From JBDIVL01 sp039794405 (lineage in GTDB: Bacteria; Planctomycetota; Brocadiia; Brocadiales; Brocadiaceae), in assembly GCA_039794405.1 (NCBI GenBank), contig JBDIVL010000017.1:1-64000 (forward strand): a stretch of 64,000 nt of DNA, given 5' to 3'. The notes under the pieces were generated by a model that worked only from the letters and a program-made list of their open reading frames with translations, made no database searches and had not been told where the DNA came from. A program made the translations under genes and the position numbers. Positions within the stretch are counted from its first letter, which is position 1. Each line of letters starts with the position of its first letter. Shown here piece after piece: positions 44,701 through 54,570 of this stretch.

Positions 44701-45189
44701 ATGATAAAATATATGCGGGTTTGCATCTCTCTACCAATAATGTTTTTTCTCGGTTGTAGTACTGCGTCATATAAAAGATGGGAAGATACGGATCGAAGGG
44801 TGGTTGAGCTTTCTAAAATGACCGAAACCCTGGAAAGGAGAGTAGATGATTTATCCAAGTCCATTTCATTACTGGTTAATGATGGAAATTTTATCCATAA
44901 TGAATTAGATGATATGAGAGATAACGATAAAGACACTGAGCAGAAAATTGAAGAGGTAATTTTGGTTATCAGGAATTTAGATGAACAGATCCGTAATTTA
45001 GGGATTAATTTTAAGGCTATGGGAGAAAGTTTGAATAAAGAAATCGATGGCCTGAGGAGAAATATAGATGATGTTAAGAAGGCTGAAATTGAATTATCCA
45101 ACCGGTTAGAGTTGATAAAGTTGGAAGTAAAAGGGAAGGGCGAGCCATCAGTCCCTTTAAATAATTTACCTCCCAACTCTTATAATTAA
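44701..45189 (+). CDS. Coiled-coil lipoprotein
   Basis: 162 residues. Lipoprotein signal with lipobox F-L-G-C at about residues 18-21 (MFFLGCSTASYKRW). The rest is almost entirely coiled coil (KMTETLERRVDDLSK, KIEEVILVIRNLDEQI), resembling an Lpp- or YbgF-N-terminus-like trimer. Likely anchored in the outer membrane. It precedes a small membrane protein and HtrA on the same strand and is probably an envelope gene. Confidence 0.75.
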   Translation: MIKYMRVCISLPIMFFLGCSTASYKRWEDTDRRVVELSKMTETLERRVDDLSKSISLLVNDGNFIHNELDDMRDNDKDTEQKIEEVILVIRNLDEQIRNLGINFKAMGESLNKEIDGLRRNIDDVKKAEIELSNRLELIKLEVKGKGEPSVPLNNLPPNSYN

Positions 45190-45259
45190 ACAAATGAGAG
45201 CTACGGGTATTTGATTGACAATTATTAAGAAGATTTTTTGAAAAAACAGATGTATTCAT

Positions 45260-45478
45260 ATGGATTCGTTTAAAAAAACACTCTTGATAATGGGTGTGTG
45301 TGTTGCGTCCATTTTGATTATATATGTAACCTTTAATGCAGTTTCAAGGGTTCATAGGATGAACGACCCGGTACGGGCAAAAAAAGTAGTTATTTTAACC
45401 TTTTTCACTAATGCGTTTATATTTGCAGGCGGCGGATATCTGGCGTACAGAATGAAAGTTCCGACGAAGAAAAAATGA
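45260..45478 (+). CDS. Small two-helix membrane protein
   Basis: 72 residues with helices at about 8-29 and 44-62 (LLIMGVCVASILIIYVTF; VVILTFFTNAFIFAGGGYLAY). The last codons overlap the start of htrA (ATGA), so the two are translationally coupled. Family not recognised; may help or regulate the protease. Confidence 0.7.
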   Translation: MDSFKKTLLIMGVCVASILIIYVTFNAVSRVHRMNDPVRAKKVVILTFFTNAFIFAGGGYLAYRMKVPTKKK

Positions 45479-46986
45479 AGTGTATAAAAATGTTAATTTT
45501 ATTAGTAATACCAGTATTTCTATCAATATTTTCCTTCTCTAATTACCCTGCTTTTGCAAACCAAAGTATAGAGGTTGATAAATTAAAGCAAGAGCTTTTG
45601 GAACTTGAAAAGGTCACTAAACCACTTATTCAAACCTTCCAAAAAGTATCACAACTTGTTAGCCCCTCTGTTGTCAGTTTGATTACCGAAAAAAAGGAAC
45701 GTACAAGTGTTCAAGAGAGTGAACCACCGCAACCCTTACCAGAATTTCCATCCAAGCGCGATCCTCACACGGATAATGTGCCGAAAAAAGGGTTGGGTTC
45801 AGGTATTATTGTCAATGAGAATGGGTATATATTAACGAATAATCATGTCATCAGCGGTTTTTCTGAAGACGAAATTACGGTAATTGCTTACAATGGAGAG
45901 CAATATAAACGTGTCAAAGTTATCGGTGTTGATCCTAATACAGATTTGGCAGTTATCAAGATTGAAGAAAAAGGCTTGCTGCCTGCCGAATTTGGCAATT
46001 CTGAAGAAGTGCGAGTGGGGGATTGGGTTATTGCTATTGGTAGCCCATTCGGTTATCAGCAGACAGTCTCTACAGGGATTATAAGCGCTAAGGGACGAAC
46101 TCACGTTATTCCAATTGTGCTTCCTTTTATTTATGAAGATTTTTTCCAAACAGATGCAGCTATCAATCCGGGAAATAGTGGAGGTCCGCTTGTCAACCTT
46201 AGAGGAGAAGTGATTGGTGTGAATACCGCTATTGCAACACGATCTGGAGGGTTTCAGGGTGTGGGCTTTGCTATTTCTGCAAGCATTGCAAAAGAAACGG
46301 CTGAAAATATTATAGCTACAGGGACTGTTATTAGGGGGTATTTAGGTGTAGGAACACATGATATTGATGATGATTTGGCTACGACACTAGGCCTGAAAGA
46401 TAAAAAAGAAATTATCCATTATTTTGGCCTGCCGACTGAGATGGGGGCATTTGTTTTAGAGGTCTGGAGTGACACCCCTGCATCAAAGGCGGGGATTCTT
46501 CCTGGCGATGTTATTTCTGAAATAGGTGGAAAGAAGATTAGAAATACGACAGATCTTCAGCATGCTATCCGTCGTGCAACAGTAGATAAAAAAATCATCG
46601 TGAGGGTTATACGAGATGGTTTAGAAAATGCATTAGAGATTATGGTGGAGCGGCAGCCAGAAGACCTTGCGGGGAAAAGCTATATTGCTATTCGTAAGTT
46701 GGACGAGCCTACAAAATTTTCCTTAGGTCTGGTCGTCAATGATTTAAACCCGGAGATTGCAAAATCAATGGGTCTTGAGGGTGAGGAAGGTGTCTTGGTT
46801 GTTTCTGTTGAGGAGAATAGTCCAGCTGACCGTGCTGGCATAAAACCTGGTGATTTAATCACGAAAGTTGGTACAGAAGATGTGGATTCTGTTCTTAAGT
46901 TTATGGCCCTTATGGATGAGTTCTTAGGGACAAGCAAGGTTGTAAGCGTATATATAAAGAATAAGGGTTTTGTGACATTAAAATAG
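45475..46986 (+). CDS. HtrA/DegP-type periplasmic serine protease with two PDZ domains
   Basis: 503 residues. Signal peptide, then a trypsin-like domain with catalytic His near 123 (TNNHVIS), Asp near 157 (NTDLAVIK) and Ser near 233 (NPGNSGGPL). Two PDZ domains follow (VWSDTPASKAGILPGDVISE and VSVEENSPADRAGIKPGDLI). Quality-control protease/chaperone of the periplasm. The start overlaps the previous gene's stop. Confidence 0.96.
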   Translation: MKCIKMLILLVIPVFLSIFSFSNYPAFANQSIEVDKLKQELLELEKVTKPLIQTFQKVSQLVSPSVVSLITEKKERTSVQESEPPQPLPEFPSKRDPHTDNVPKKGLGSGIIVNENGYILTNNHVISGFSEDEITVIAYNGEQYKRVKVIGVDPNTDLAVIKIEEKGLLPAEFGNSEEVRVGDWVIAIGSPFGYQQTVSTGIISAKGRTHVIPIVLPFIYEDFFQTDAAINPGNSGGPLVNLRGEVIGVNTAIATRSGGFQGVGFAISASIAKETAENIIATGTVIRGYLGVGTHDIDDDLATTLGLKDKKEIIHYFGLPTEMGAFVLEVWSDTPASKAGILPGDVISEIGGKKIRNTTDLQHAIRRATVDKKIIVRVIRDGLENALEIMVERQPEDLAGKSYIAIRKLDEPTKFSLGLVVNDLNPEIAKSMGLEGEEGVLVVSVEENSPADRAGIKPGDLITKVGTEDVDSVLKFMALMDEFLGTSKVVSVYIKNKGFVTLK

Positions 46987-47091
46987 CTCTTATACTACAT
47001 ACAATTGAATCATTTCTCTTGCTTTACAAATTCCCGCTACTTGGTTGTTAAAATTGAGTCCATTTTCGTTTTATCTGAAAACCTTATTTTG

Positions 47092-49392
47092 CTACAGCGC
47101 ATTACTCTCTCCAGCGGTACTTGGTAATTCTTTGGTAATATAATCACATTCAGGATATCTACTACATCCAAAGAAGATACCGCCTTTTTTTGATCGACGC
47201 TGTATCAAGTCTCCGCCACAATCTTCTTTTGGACATTTTACGCCCGTTGGGAGTGATTTGATATTCCTGCATTTTGGATAGCCGGAACAGCCCATAAAGC
47301 GCCCTTTCTTACTGAATCGAATAACCATGGGACTTCCGCATTTTTCGCATTTCTCATTAGTTGGCTCAACCTTAGGTGTTTCATTATTAAGTGATTTTGT
47401 ACTTTTGCAATTGGGGTATGCAGAACATGCCAGGAATTTCCCATGGCGGCTTGTCTTTACTACCATAGGGCTTCCGCATTTTTCACATTTTTGATCAGTA
47501 ATTTCAGGATGGGAAGGCTCACCTTTTTCGTCCAGAGGAAGTGTGTTTTTACATTTGGGAAATGCTGAACACCCTAAAAACTTTCCATGTTTTCCCCATC
47601 GTATAACCATCGGTTGCCCGCAGATTGTACATGTTTGATTACTCTCCTCAGGTATTCCTTTTACACTTTTCATCTCACCCATTGCCTTCTCCAAGTCGGT
47701 CTTAAAGGGTTCGTAAAACTCCTTAAGGACCGTAAGCCAGTCTACCTTTTCGTCTTCAATTTTATCGAGCTCGTCTTCCATGTATGACGTGAACTTTACG
47801 TCCATTATTTTTGAAAAATGCTCAATGAGTTTCTCTGTAACGAGTGTTCCCAGTTCTGTCGCATAAAATGCACGTTTTTCTTGTTTGACGTATCCCCGGT
47901 CTTGTATTGTAGAAATAATAGCTGCATACGTGCTTGGTCTTCCTATTCCCATTTTCTCCAAGGTTTTGACGAGTGATGCCTCTGTAAAGCGTGGGGGAGG
48001 CTGGGTAAAGTGCTGGGTAGGCGCTAACGCTATTAATTCAAGTTTTTGGTCTTTTTCCAAAGGTGGAAGGATTTGTTCTTCCTTTTCCAGTTCATGTCCT
48101 GAAATCCGGGTATGACCATCAAATAGTAATTCTCTTCCTGTAACCTTAAGAGTATACCGTTCTGCAGTGATCTCAACATCTGTCACAGCATAGAGTGCGG
48201 GTTTCATCTGACTGGCGACGAACCGATTCCAGATAAGTTCGTAAAGTTTATACTGATCTTTTGTCAGGAAGTCTTTAATCGATTCAGGTGTATATTCTAC
48301 TCCGGTAGGTCGGACGGCCTCATGCGCACCTTGTGTTCCTTTTTTATTTGATGCATGAATATTAGGTTTCTCTGGCAAATAATCTTTACCATATTTATTT
48401 GTAATGAACTGCCGGCAAGAGGATAATGCTTGTTCAGAAATATGGAAAGAATCTGTTCTCATGTAGGTAATAAGTCCTACCATACCTTTTGCACCAATAT
48501 CAATACCCTCGTAAAGCTGCTGGGCGATAAGCATGGTCTTTTTTGCGCTAAACTGTAGCCGCGTAGACGCCTGCTGCTGGAGAAGGCTTGTAGTAAAAGG
48601 AGGGGGGGCATTATTGCGTTTTATTTGTTTCTTTACGTTAGCAACAATGTAATCTGCCTTTTGAAGTTCGTCAATGATGTTCTTAGCTTGTTGCTCATTT
48701 TTTATTTCAATATTCTCATTGTTAAATTTTTGCAAGATAGCTTTGAAAGTTTTCGTATCATCTGATTTATCTTTACCCTTTGGAATGCCTTTTAATTCGG
48801 CGGTAATTTTCCAATATTCTTGCGGCTTAAATGCCTTGATTTCCTTTTCACGCTCTACAATAAGTCTGACTGCAACGGATTGAACACGTCCGGCACTGAG
48901 CCCCTTGGTGATCTTTTTCCATAACAGAGGACTTATTTGATATCCTACAAGACGATCAAGTATCCTGCGTGCTTGCTGGGCATTGACCTTGTCCATATTG
49001 ATAGGGTGGGGATGTTCAAAAGCTTCTAGGATAGCATCTTTTGTAATCTCATGAAAAGTAACGCGATGCACCTTTTCATCGGGTATTTTAAGAACCTGCG
49101 CCAAATGCCATGCAATTGCCTCTCCCTCACGGTCGAGATCGGATGCCAGGTAAACAGCATCCGCGTTTTTTGACTCTGCAAGCAGCTCTGAAACCAATTT
49201 TTTCCGGCTTGGAATTATTTTATATTCCGGAGTAAAATTGTTCTCTATATCAACAGATAATTTTTTTTCAGGTAAATCCCGCACATGTCCCATCGATGAA
49301 CGGACAAAGAATGATGATCCAAGAAATTTACCAATAGTCTTTGCCTTGGTAGGGGATTCAACTATTACCATATTATTTTTTGATTTTGCCAT
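47092..49392 (-). CDS. topA: DNA topoisomerase I
   Basis: 766 residues from the ATG at 49392, which has AGGTG just upstream; the longer frame to 49422 adds ten residues lacking support. TOPRIM (VIVESPTKAKTIGKFLG, SDLDREGEAIAWHL), the active Tyr near 308 (GLITYMRTDS) and the central gate are present. The C-terminus carries four zinc-ribbon modules (three CxxCGxPM..., one CPKEDCGGDL). It relaxes negative supercoils. It stands alone, convergent with htrA. Confidence 0.98.
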   Translation of the reverse strand: MAKSKNNMVIVESPTKAKTIGKFLGSSFFVRSSMGHVRDLPEKKLSVDIENNFTPEYKIIPSRKKLVSELLAESKNADAVYLASDLDREGEAIAWHLAQVLKIPDEKVHRVTFHEITKDAILEAFEHPHPINMDKVNAQQARRILDRLVGYQISPLLWKKITKGLSAGRVQSVAVRLIVEREKEIKAFKPQEYWKITAELKGIPKGKDKSDDTKTFKAILQKFNNENIEIKNEQQAKNIIDELQKADYIVANVKKQIKRNNAPPPFTTSLLQQQASTRLQFSAKKTMLIAQQLYEGIDIGAKGMVGLITYMRTDSFHISEQALSSCRQFITNKYGKDYLPEKPNIHASNKKGTQGAHEAVRPTGVEYTPESIKDFLTKDQYKLYELIWNRFVASQMKPALYAVTDVEITAERYTLKVTGRELLFDGHTRISGHELEKEEQILPPLEKDQKLELIALAPTQHFTQPPPRFTEASLVKTLEKMGIGRPSTYAAIISTIQDRGYVKQEKRAFYATELGTLVTEKLIEHFSKIMDVKFTSYMEDELDKIEDEKVDWLTVLKEFYEPFKTDLEKAMGEMKSVKGIPEESNQTCTICGQPMVIRWGKHGKFLGCSAFPKCKNTLPLDEKGEPSHPEITDQKCEKCGSPMVVKTSRHGKFLACSAYPNCKSTKSLNNETPKVEPTNEKCEKCGSPMVIRFSKKGRFMGCSGYPKCRNIKSLPTGVKCPKEDCGGDLIQRRSKKGGIFFGCSRYPECDYITKELPSTAGESNAL

Positions 49393-49569
49393 TTTTACAC
49401 CTCGAAATAAGAATTTAAGCAAAGGCTGTAAATAGTGTCAAGGTTTTTTTGTTACAATTACGATAATTAAAAAACCATTGATAATTGTTATGAATATAGA
49501 TAAAATAATATTTTTATGACAAACTTCTTATTTATCATTAATATTGGCAGTATTTATTAAGAGGGAGAT

Positions 49570-51348
49570 ATGGTTTCGAGTTCTTGGTTTCGAAGGCATC
49601 AGAAGACAGTTTACATTATCATGATTTTTGCAATGTTTGTATGGGGTATTAGCTACTCTGCAATGGAGATGATTCCCAAAAAGCCCATAGGGAAGATGTT
49701 TGGCAGAAAGGTTACTCAAAACGAATTTGCAGACATGTTAGGTCGATGGCAAAGATTATTCTTTCCTCAAGAAAGTAGTTCAATTGTCTCTTTGGTCTGG
49801 AAGCAGCTCATGTTTATAGAAGAGGCTAAGAGAATGGGCGTTGTTGTAACAGATCAAGAGGTTGAAGACGGTCTTCAGCGGCTTGCTTTTCAAATATTTG
49901 GTGGGCAGCAGCCGAATATGAACAAACTGGAGCTTATACAGTTCCTCTGTACTAATTTCCGGCTCAACCAGGAGCAAATAGTACGTACATTGAGAGAGGC
50001 ATTGCTTGTAGAAAAACTGGAATCTATGCTGCAATCATCTACGAAAATAACATCTGAAGAGATTTGGCAAAGATATTCGTTTGAAAATGAACAAGTAAAA
50101 TTTAAAGTGCTTACGTTAAAAGCAAAGGATTTTATTGATTCAGTTCAGGTAACTGAAGATGAAATTTCCGCTTATTATGAAAAGCATAAAGATATTGAAT
50201 ATAGTATGGATTCTGAGAAACCCGGGTACAAAGCCCCAGAAAGAGTTAAAATAGAATGCCTGATAGCGAGGTACGATGATATTGAAAAGCAAGTATCTAT
50301 TCCTGCCGAAGAAGATATGAAAAAGTATTATGATGATAATAAGGAAACACAATTTAAGATTCCGGAATCTAAAGCAGAAGATGAGGAAAAGGATAAAACC
50401 GGGGTAAAGGACGCCTCATCTACTGAAAATAAGAAGTTGGAAAAAGCAGGAGAGGAAGTCATTTTAAAAGACAAGGGGACTTCCCGCTATAAATCTTTTG
50501 CTGAAGTAAAGGAAGAGATTCAAAAAACGTTCACGAGGCAAAAGGCAGTGGAAAAGGCTACTGAAATAATGAATAGGTTAGATGAAGAGATATACGAAAC
50601 CCTGGATAAAGCTGAACGTCCGAGCTTTAAGGATCTGGCAAACAGATATAATATAGCATATGAGGTTCCAAAAGGTAAGAAATCCAGCAATGAACTCCTA
50701 ACGGAAAATGATTTATGGGAAATATTCCCGGCTTCAGATCAAATTACACAAGCAGTATTTGATAGGGATAAGTTTGAGCCTTCCATCCCTTTTGAGTACG
50801 CAGAGGGCAAGGTTATTTTCCAAGTCATTGATAAAAAACCGTCGGCACCGATGCCATTAGACGAAGTCCGGGACAGGGTGATTAGTGACCTTAAGCTGGA
50901 AAAAGGGCTTCTTAAGGCAAAGGAGATTGCTGAAAATTGTCTTGGTACAACAAAAGACGCCTCCTTTGATGATGTCGTAAAATTCATTAAGGCAGAAATT
51001 GGAGATAAGGATGCACCGGTTTGTGAAACCGATTATATTGCTCGTCCCATAAAACTTTTTAATAAAGATTCACGGTATATTGAGGCGTTGAAAAGTGACC
51101 GGCCTAATGTGGCAAAGAAGGCATTTGAATTGAAACAAGGTCAATTAGGGATTGCATTAGAAACTTCTGATGAAAAGGCCTGTTATATTATCAGTGTAAC
51201 TGATAAAAAACCTGCAGATAAAATGGCTTTTGAGAGGGATAAAGAGAATGTAACGAAGCGGTACTTGTATGAGAAACAAGAAACCTTTTTGTCTGGATGG
51301 CAAACTGATCTTAACAGAAATACGGAGATATATGTAAAATTTCAGTAA
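49570..51348 (+). CDS. Membrane-anchored SurA/PpiD-like periplasmic chaperone
   Basis: 592 residues; GAGGGAGAT site before the ATG. An N-terminal membrane helix (about 13-33) leads to a SurA-N-like helical domain (FGRKVTQNEFADML, GVVVTDQEVEDGLQRLAF) and then PpiC-related repeats that are partly degenerate. The layout is that of PpiD/SurA folding factors in the periplasm. I do not see a complete, clearly active parvulin site. Confidence 0.8.
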   Translation: MVSSSWFRRHQKTVYIIMIFAMFVWGISYSAMEMIPKKPIGKMFGRKVTQNEFADMLGRWQRLFFPQESSSIVSLVWKQLMFIEEAKRMGVVVTDQEVEDGLQRLAFQIFGGQQPNMNKLELIQFLCTNFRLNQEQIVRTLREALLVEKLESMLQSSTKITSEEIWQRYSFENEQVKFKVLTLKAKDFIDSVQVTEDEISAYYEKHKDIEYSMDSEKPGYKAPERVKIECLIARYDDIEKQVSIPAEEDMKKYYDDNKETQFKIPESKAEDEEKDKTGVKDASSTENKKLEKAGEEVILKDKGTSRYKSFAEVKEEIQKTFTRQKAVEKATEIMNRLDEEIYETLDKAERPSFKDLANRYNIAYEVPKGKKSSNELLTENDLWEIFPASDQITQAVFDRDKFEPSIPFEYAEGKVIFQVIDKKPSAPMPLDEVRDRVISDLKLEKGLLKAKEIAENCLGTTKDASFDDVVKFIKAEIGDKDAPVCETDYIARPIKLFNKDSRYIEALKSDRPNVAKKAFELKQGQLGIALETSDEKACYIISVTDKKPADKMAFERDKENVTKRYLYEKQETFLSGWQTDLNRNTEIYVKFQ

Positions 51349-51375
51349 AAGAAAACTTATTGAGCAGAATTAACT

Positions 51376-52326
51376 TTGGAAACGATTTATGGCATAAAGG
51401 AACTGGCCAGAAAAATTCACAATCCTGTGGTTACCCTTGGAATGTTTGATGGCGTGCACCGAGGACATCAGAAAATTATTGAGAACGTAAGATATCATGC
51501 CTTAGAGAAGAAGGGTGAATCGGTAGTAATTACTTTTGACCGCCACCCAAAAAGTGTTATTAAAAACAGACCACCTTCATTCATTACTTCATTAGGACAT
51601 CGATTAGTACTATTTGAGCGTCTTGGTGTTGACTATACCATTGTAGCTGCTTTTGATCAGAAGCTTGCTCAAATGACTGCTGAAGATTTTGTCCGAGAGA
51701 TATTGGTTCAATGGTTAGGTGTAAAGTGTGTTGTACTGGGGTTCAACTGCCGCTTTGGAAAGGACCGTGAAGGAAATATATCCCTGGTTCGGGAACTGGC
51801 GGACAAATATGGATTTGTAGTTTATGCGTGCCCCCCGGTGATATATCGTGGTCAAATAATTAGCAGTACCGCTATCCGGGAGGCAATTCTCAATGGTGCA
51901 CTAGAAAAAGCAGAGGGGATGCTTGGCAGACCCGTTTCTATCCTCGGTACGGTAGTGAAAAAGTCTGGCAGAGGAAGATTGTTAGGGTATCCTACGGCTA
52001 ATCTGAATCTGCATCATGAGGTCAGGCCGCCTAGAGGCGTGTACGGTACAAAAGTCTATCTGTCTAACCAGGAATACCTTGCTTTAACCAATATAGGTTT
52101 AAGGCCTACATTTGCCAAAGATTCCTTTTCAAGTGAAGATGAAACATTAGAAATAGAGGTGCATATCCTTGATTTCCACGGGTCTCTTTATGGAAAAGAC
52201 ATAGAGGTACAATTCCTTTTTAAGATAAGAGATGAAATGCCATTTGAAACAACTGAAGAATTAAAGACCCAGATTGGCAGGGATAGAGAAGTATTATTAA
52301 AAAGAGTATCAACTGCGCAGTGTTGA
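51376..52326 (+). CDS. ribF: Bifunctional riboflavin kinase/FMN adenylyltransferase
   Basis: 316 residues. Adenylyltransferase part: LGMFDGVHRGHQKII, GFNCRFGKDREG, ISSTAIREAI. Kinase part: GRGRLLGYPTANLNL, PPRGVYGTKVYL, TNIGLRPTF. It makes FMN and FAD. The only in-frame start without losing conserved sequence is a TTG at 51376, with no strong ribosome site. It follows the SurA-like gene after 27 bases. Confidence 0.96.
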   Translation: METIYGIKELARKIHNPVVTLGMFDGVHRGHQKIIENVRYHALEKKGESVVITFDRHPKSVIKNRPPSFITSLGHRLVLFERLGVDYTIVAAFDQKLAQMTAEDFVREILVQWLGVKCVVLGFNCRFGKDREGNISLVRELADKYGFVVYACPPVIYRGQIISSTAIREAILNGALEKAEGMLGRPVSILGTVVKKSGRGRLLGYPTANLNLHHEVRPPRGVYGTKVYLSNQEYLALTNIGLRPTFAKDSFSSEDETLEIEVHILDFHGSLYGKDIEVQFLFKIRDEMPFETTEELKTQIGRDREVLLKRVSTAQC

Positions 52327-52377
52327 AAGGGAAACCCTTGCTTTTGTAATAGTCTGTATCTTTCGTGATGCACCTTT

Positions 52378-53727
52378 TTATTTTACTGTATCAGATTTTG
52401 TTAATACATCCTCTGACCAATTTATAATAGACCAGATATCCACTGGTTCACCTCCAATTGACATTTTATGTTGTCGGCCCTCTAATAACTTTTTCTCTTC
52501 TCCTTCTAAAAGTAATGTCGCTTCACCTTTTATCGCGGTTACGATGACAGCAAGATTCGTTGCCTGAATGTTTAACATGCCCTTATTTATCCGTATTCTT
52601 CCATGAGCGGTATCGATTTCCACAGGTATTTTTGTGTCTTTTACATAGATAAATATTTGGCCAGTTTTAAGTTGAATCTTCCAGGGATCGATGAAATGTA
52701 CCTCGGTGTTTACATCCATACCTATATCCGAGCCTTTTTTTGTAGATAAGGCAGTTCTGCCTTCACTGCCTGTTTTTAAGGTAATACCATTTCTGAAATC
52801 GATATGGTTTGACACCTTATTCCATTGCGTACTTCCCGGATAGAGGAGCTGAACGTCTCCATGGGTTTTCAGTAAGTTAATCTCTCCGCCTCTATAGGTA
52901 AAGTAAAAGTATATCCCACATAAGATAATCATTCCGCCACCGACTATGGTACCGAGGAGTATAAATCCCTTTTTTGTAGGCTTTGAAATGAGTATCCCAA
53001 GTTCATAAAGGACGATCATAGGTACGGCAGTCATGGTTTGTGTGAATGGATCGGGTGGAGTAACCACGGCGGCAATGATAAATATTGCAAAAATAGCATA
53101 TTTTCTCCATGAGATAAACTTATCAGGTGTAATGAATCCGATCTTTGAGAGGAGCAGCATGATTAAGGGTAATTGGAATACTAATCCCAATGCCACGGTT
53201 AGCATAAAAACAAATGAAATATACTGTTGCATAGTAATAATGGGTTGTATCCCTGGACCGAGGATCCCGATGAGAAATTGCAGGCCAAAAGGGATTAATA
53301 GGAAGTACCCAAAAAGTGCTCCCATTACAAATGCTATATACGAGATAGGAAGGTATAAAAGTAAATATCTCTGTTCTTTTTTATAAAGTCCTACGCTAAC
53401 AAACTGCCATACTTGATAAATAATGAGCGGATAAGCCAGAAAGATTGATGTAATAAAACAAAGTTTCATATAGGCGTAAAAACCTTCCTGGTAACTCAAA
53501 ACTTGTAATTCTGTCGAAAGGCCAGCCTTCCCCATGGCAATTTTATGGGGTTTTTTTGCTAGCTCAAGTATTTGTATTTTAAAAAACCAGCATATAACAA
53601 AGCAGAGGATAATAGCGATAAGGGAATAAACAACCCTGCGCCGAAGTTCTTCCAGATGTTTACCTAATGGCATCCTTACGCCTTCAATTTCATTCGTTGC
53701 TTCTTCTGTTTCTGTATTTTCCACCAT
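52378..53727 (-). CDS. tatC: TatC with C-terminal periplasmic FecR-like domain
   Basis: 449 residues against ~250 for normal TatC. The first ~255 residues are TatC, with HLEELRRRVVY, six membrane helices and YQVWQFVSVGLYKKEQR. A seventh helix (about 270-290; GFILLGTIVGGGMIILCGIY) is followed by ~160 residues of beta-rich sequence that look FecR-like: NGITLKTGSEGRTALST, IQLKTGQIFIYVKD, IDTAHGRIRINKGML. The tail should lie on the opposite membrane face from TatC's N-terminus, in the periplasm. Sec-independent translocation of folded proteins; role of the tail unknown. No tatA/B nearby. Confidence 0.9.
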   Translation of the reverse strand: MVENTETEEATNEIEGVRMPLGKHLEELRRRVVYSLIAIILCFVICWFFKIQILELAKKPHKIAMGKAGLSTELQVLSYQEGFYAYMKLCFITSIFLAYPLIIYQVWQFVSVGLYKKEQRYLLLYLPISYIAFVMGALFGYFLLIPFGLQFLIGILGPGIQPIITMQQYISFVFMLTVALGLVFQLPLIMLLLSKIGFITPDKFISWRKYAIFAIFIIAAVVTPPDPFTQTMTAVPMIVLYELGILISKPTKKGFILLGTIVGGGMIILCGIYFYFTYRGGEINLLKTHGDVQLLYPGSTQWNKVSNHIDFRNGITLKTGSEGRTALSTKKGSDIGMDVNTEVHFIDPWKIQLKTGQIFIYVKDTKIPVEIDTAHGRIRINKGMLNIQATNLAVIVTAIKGEATLLLEGEEKKLLEGRQHKMSIGGEPVDIWSIINWSEDVLTKSDTVK

Positions 53728-53961
53728 AGGCCTCGTTTGTATATTAATCCTTTAAACCAATGTAAAAAATAAGCGATTTCATAATACAGACATACCTCTA
53801 AAATTACAAGAAACAATTCGCAGCTTTTTATCGAAGGGATTTTTCTTCTCACGAGAAAAGCCTTGAAAGATTTCCAGCTATATGCTACTATTCTGCCTAG
53901 AGGAGTTGCTAACATTAGGAAATCGTATCGGTAGTCCAAAAAGGGGGAGAATCGAATTTTT

Positions 53962-54456
53962 ATGGGCATCGAATTTCAGGGAAATTTATTCGGTACAGGA
54001 AAGGCTTTTGGAATTATCGTCAGCCGATTTAATAATTTTATCACAAAGCGTTTGTTAGACGGTGCAATAGATGGGCTTGTGAGACATGGTGTAAAAGAAG
54101 AGGATATAGATGTTTTTTGGGTTCCCGGTTCTTACGAAATACCGATGGCAGCCCTTAAAGTAGCACAAAGTGCTAAATATGATGCAGTAATCTGTCTAGG
54201 TGCTGTTATTCGCGGAGAAACACCTCATTTCGACTACATTGCAAGTGAGTCAGCAAAAGGTATTGCGCAGGTTGGATTATCTACTGGTGTTCCAACTATT
54301 TATGGTATTATTACTACAGAAACATTAGAACAGGCCATTAACCGTGCTGGTGCAAAAACCGGGAACAAAGGAGCAGAGGCTGCTTTATCAGCTATTGAGA
54401 TGGTAAACCTTTTTGAACAAATACAAACCGGTGTGAAAACAATCAAAGGTTTTTAA
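53962..54456 (+). CDS. ribH: 6,7-dimethyl-8-ribityllumazine synthase
   Basis: 164 residues. Characteristic VSRFNNFITKRLLDGA, VPGSYEIP, ICLGAVIRGETPHFDY and NRAGAKTGNKGAEAA. It catalyses the penultimate step of riboflavin synthesis. GGGGGAGAA lies about 10 bases before the ATG. Its product leads to the substrate of the RibF encoded 1.6 kb away, although tatC on the other strand lies between. Confidence 0.97.
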   Translation: MGIEFQGNLFGTGKAFGIIVSRFNNFITKRLLDGAIDGLVRHGVKEEDIDVFWVPGSYEIPMAALKVAQSAKYDAVICLGAVIRGETPHFDYIASESAKGIAQVGLSTGVPTIYGIITTETLEQAINRAGAKTGNKGAEAALSAIEMVNLFEQIQTGVKTIKGF

Positions 54457-54570
54457 CCTGCTTGTTTTACGTATTACCTTCCTCTCCCTATACTGCGCGT
54501 TTATAATCATAACAGGAACATATTTATTTTATTAGTTTGGTTTTATTGCTCTTATTAAAATCGATACCCC

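Noticed and set aside
53728..54570. FMN riboswitch upstream of ribH
   Set aside because: The conserved RFN element is not present in the 234 bases before ribH nor after it.
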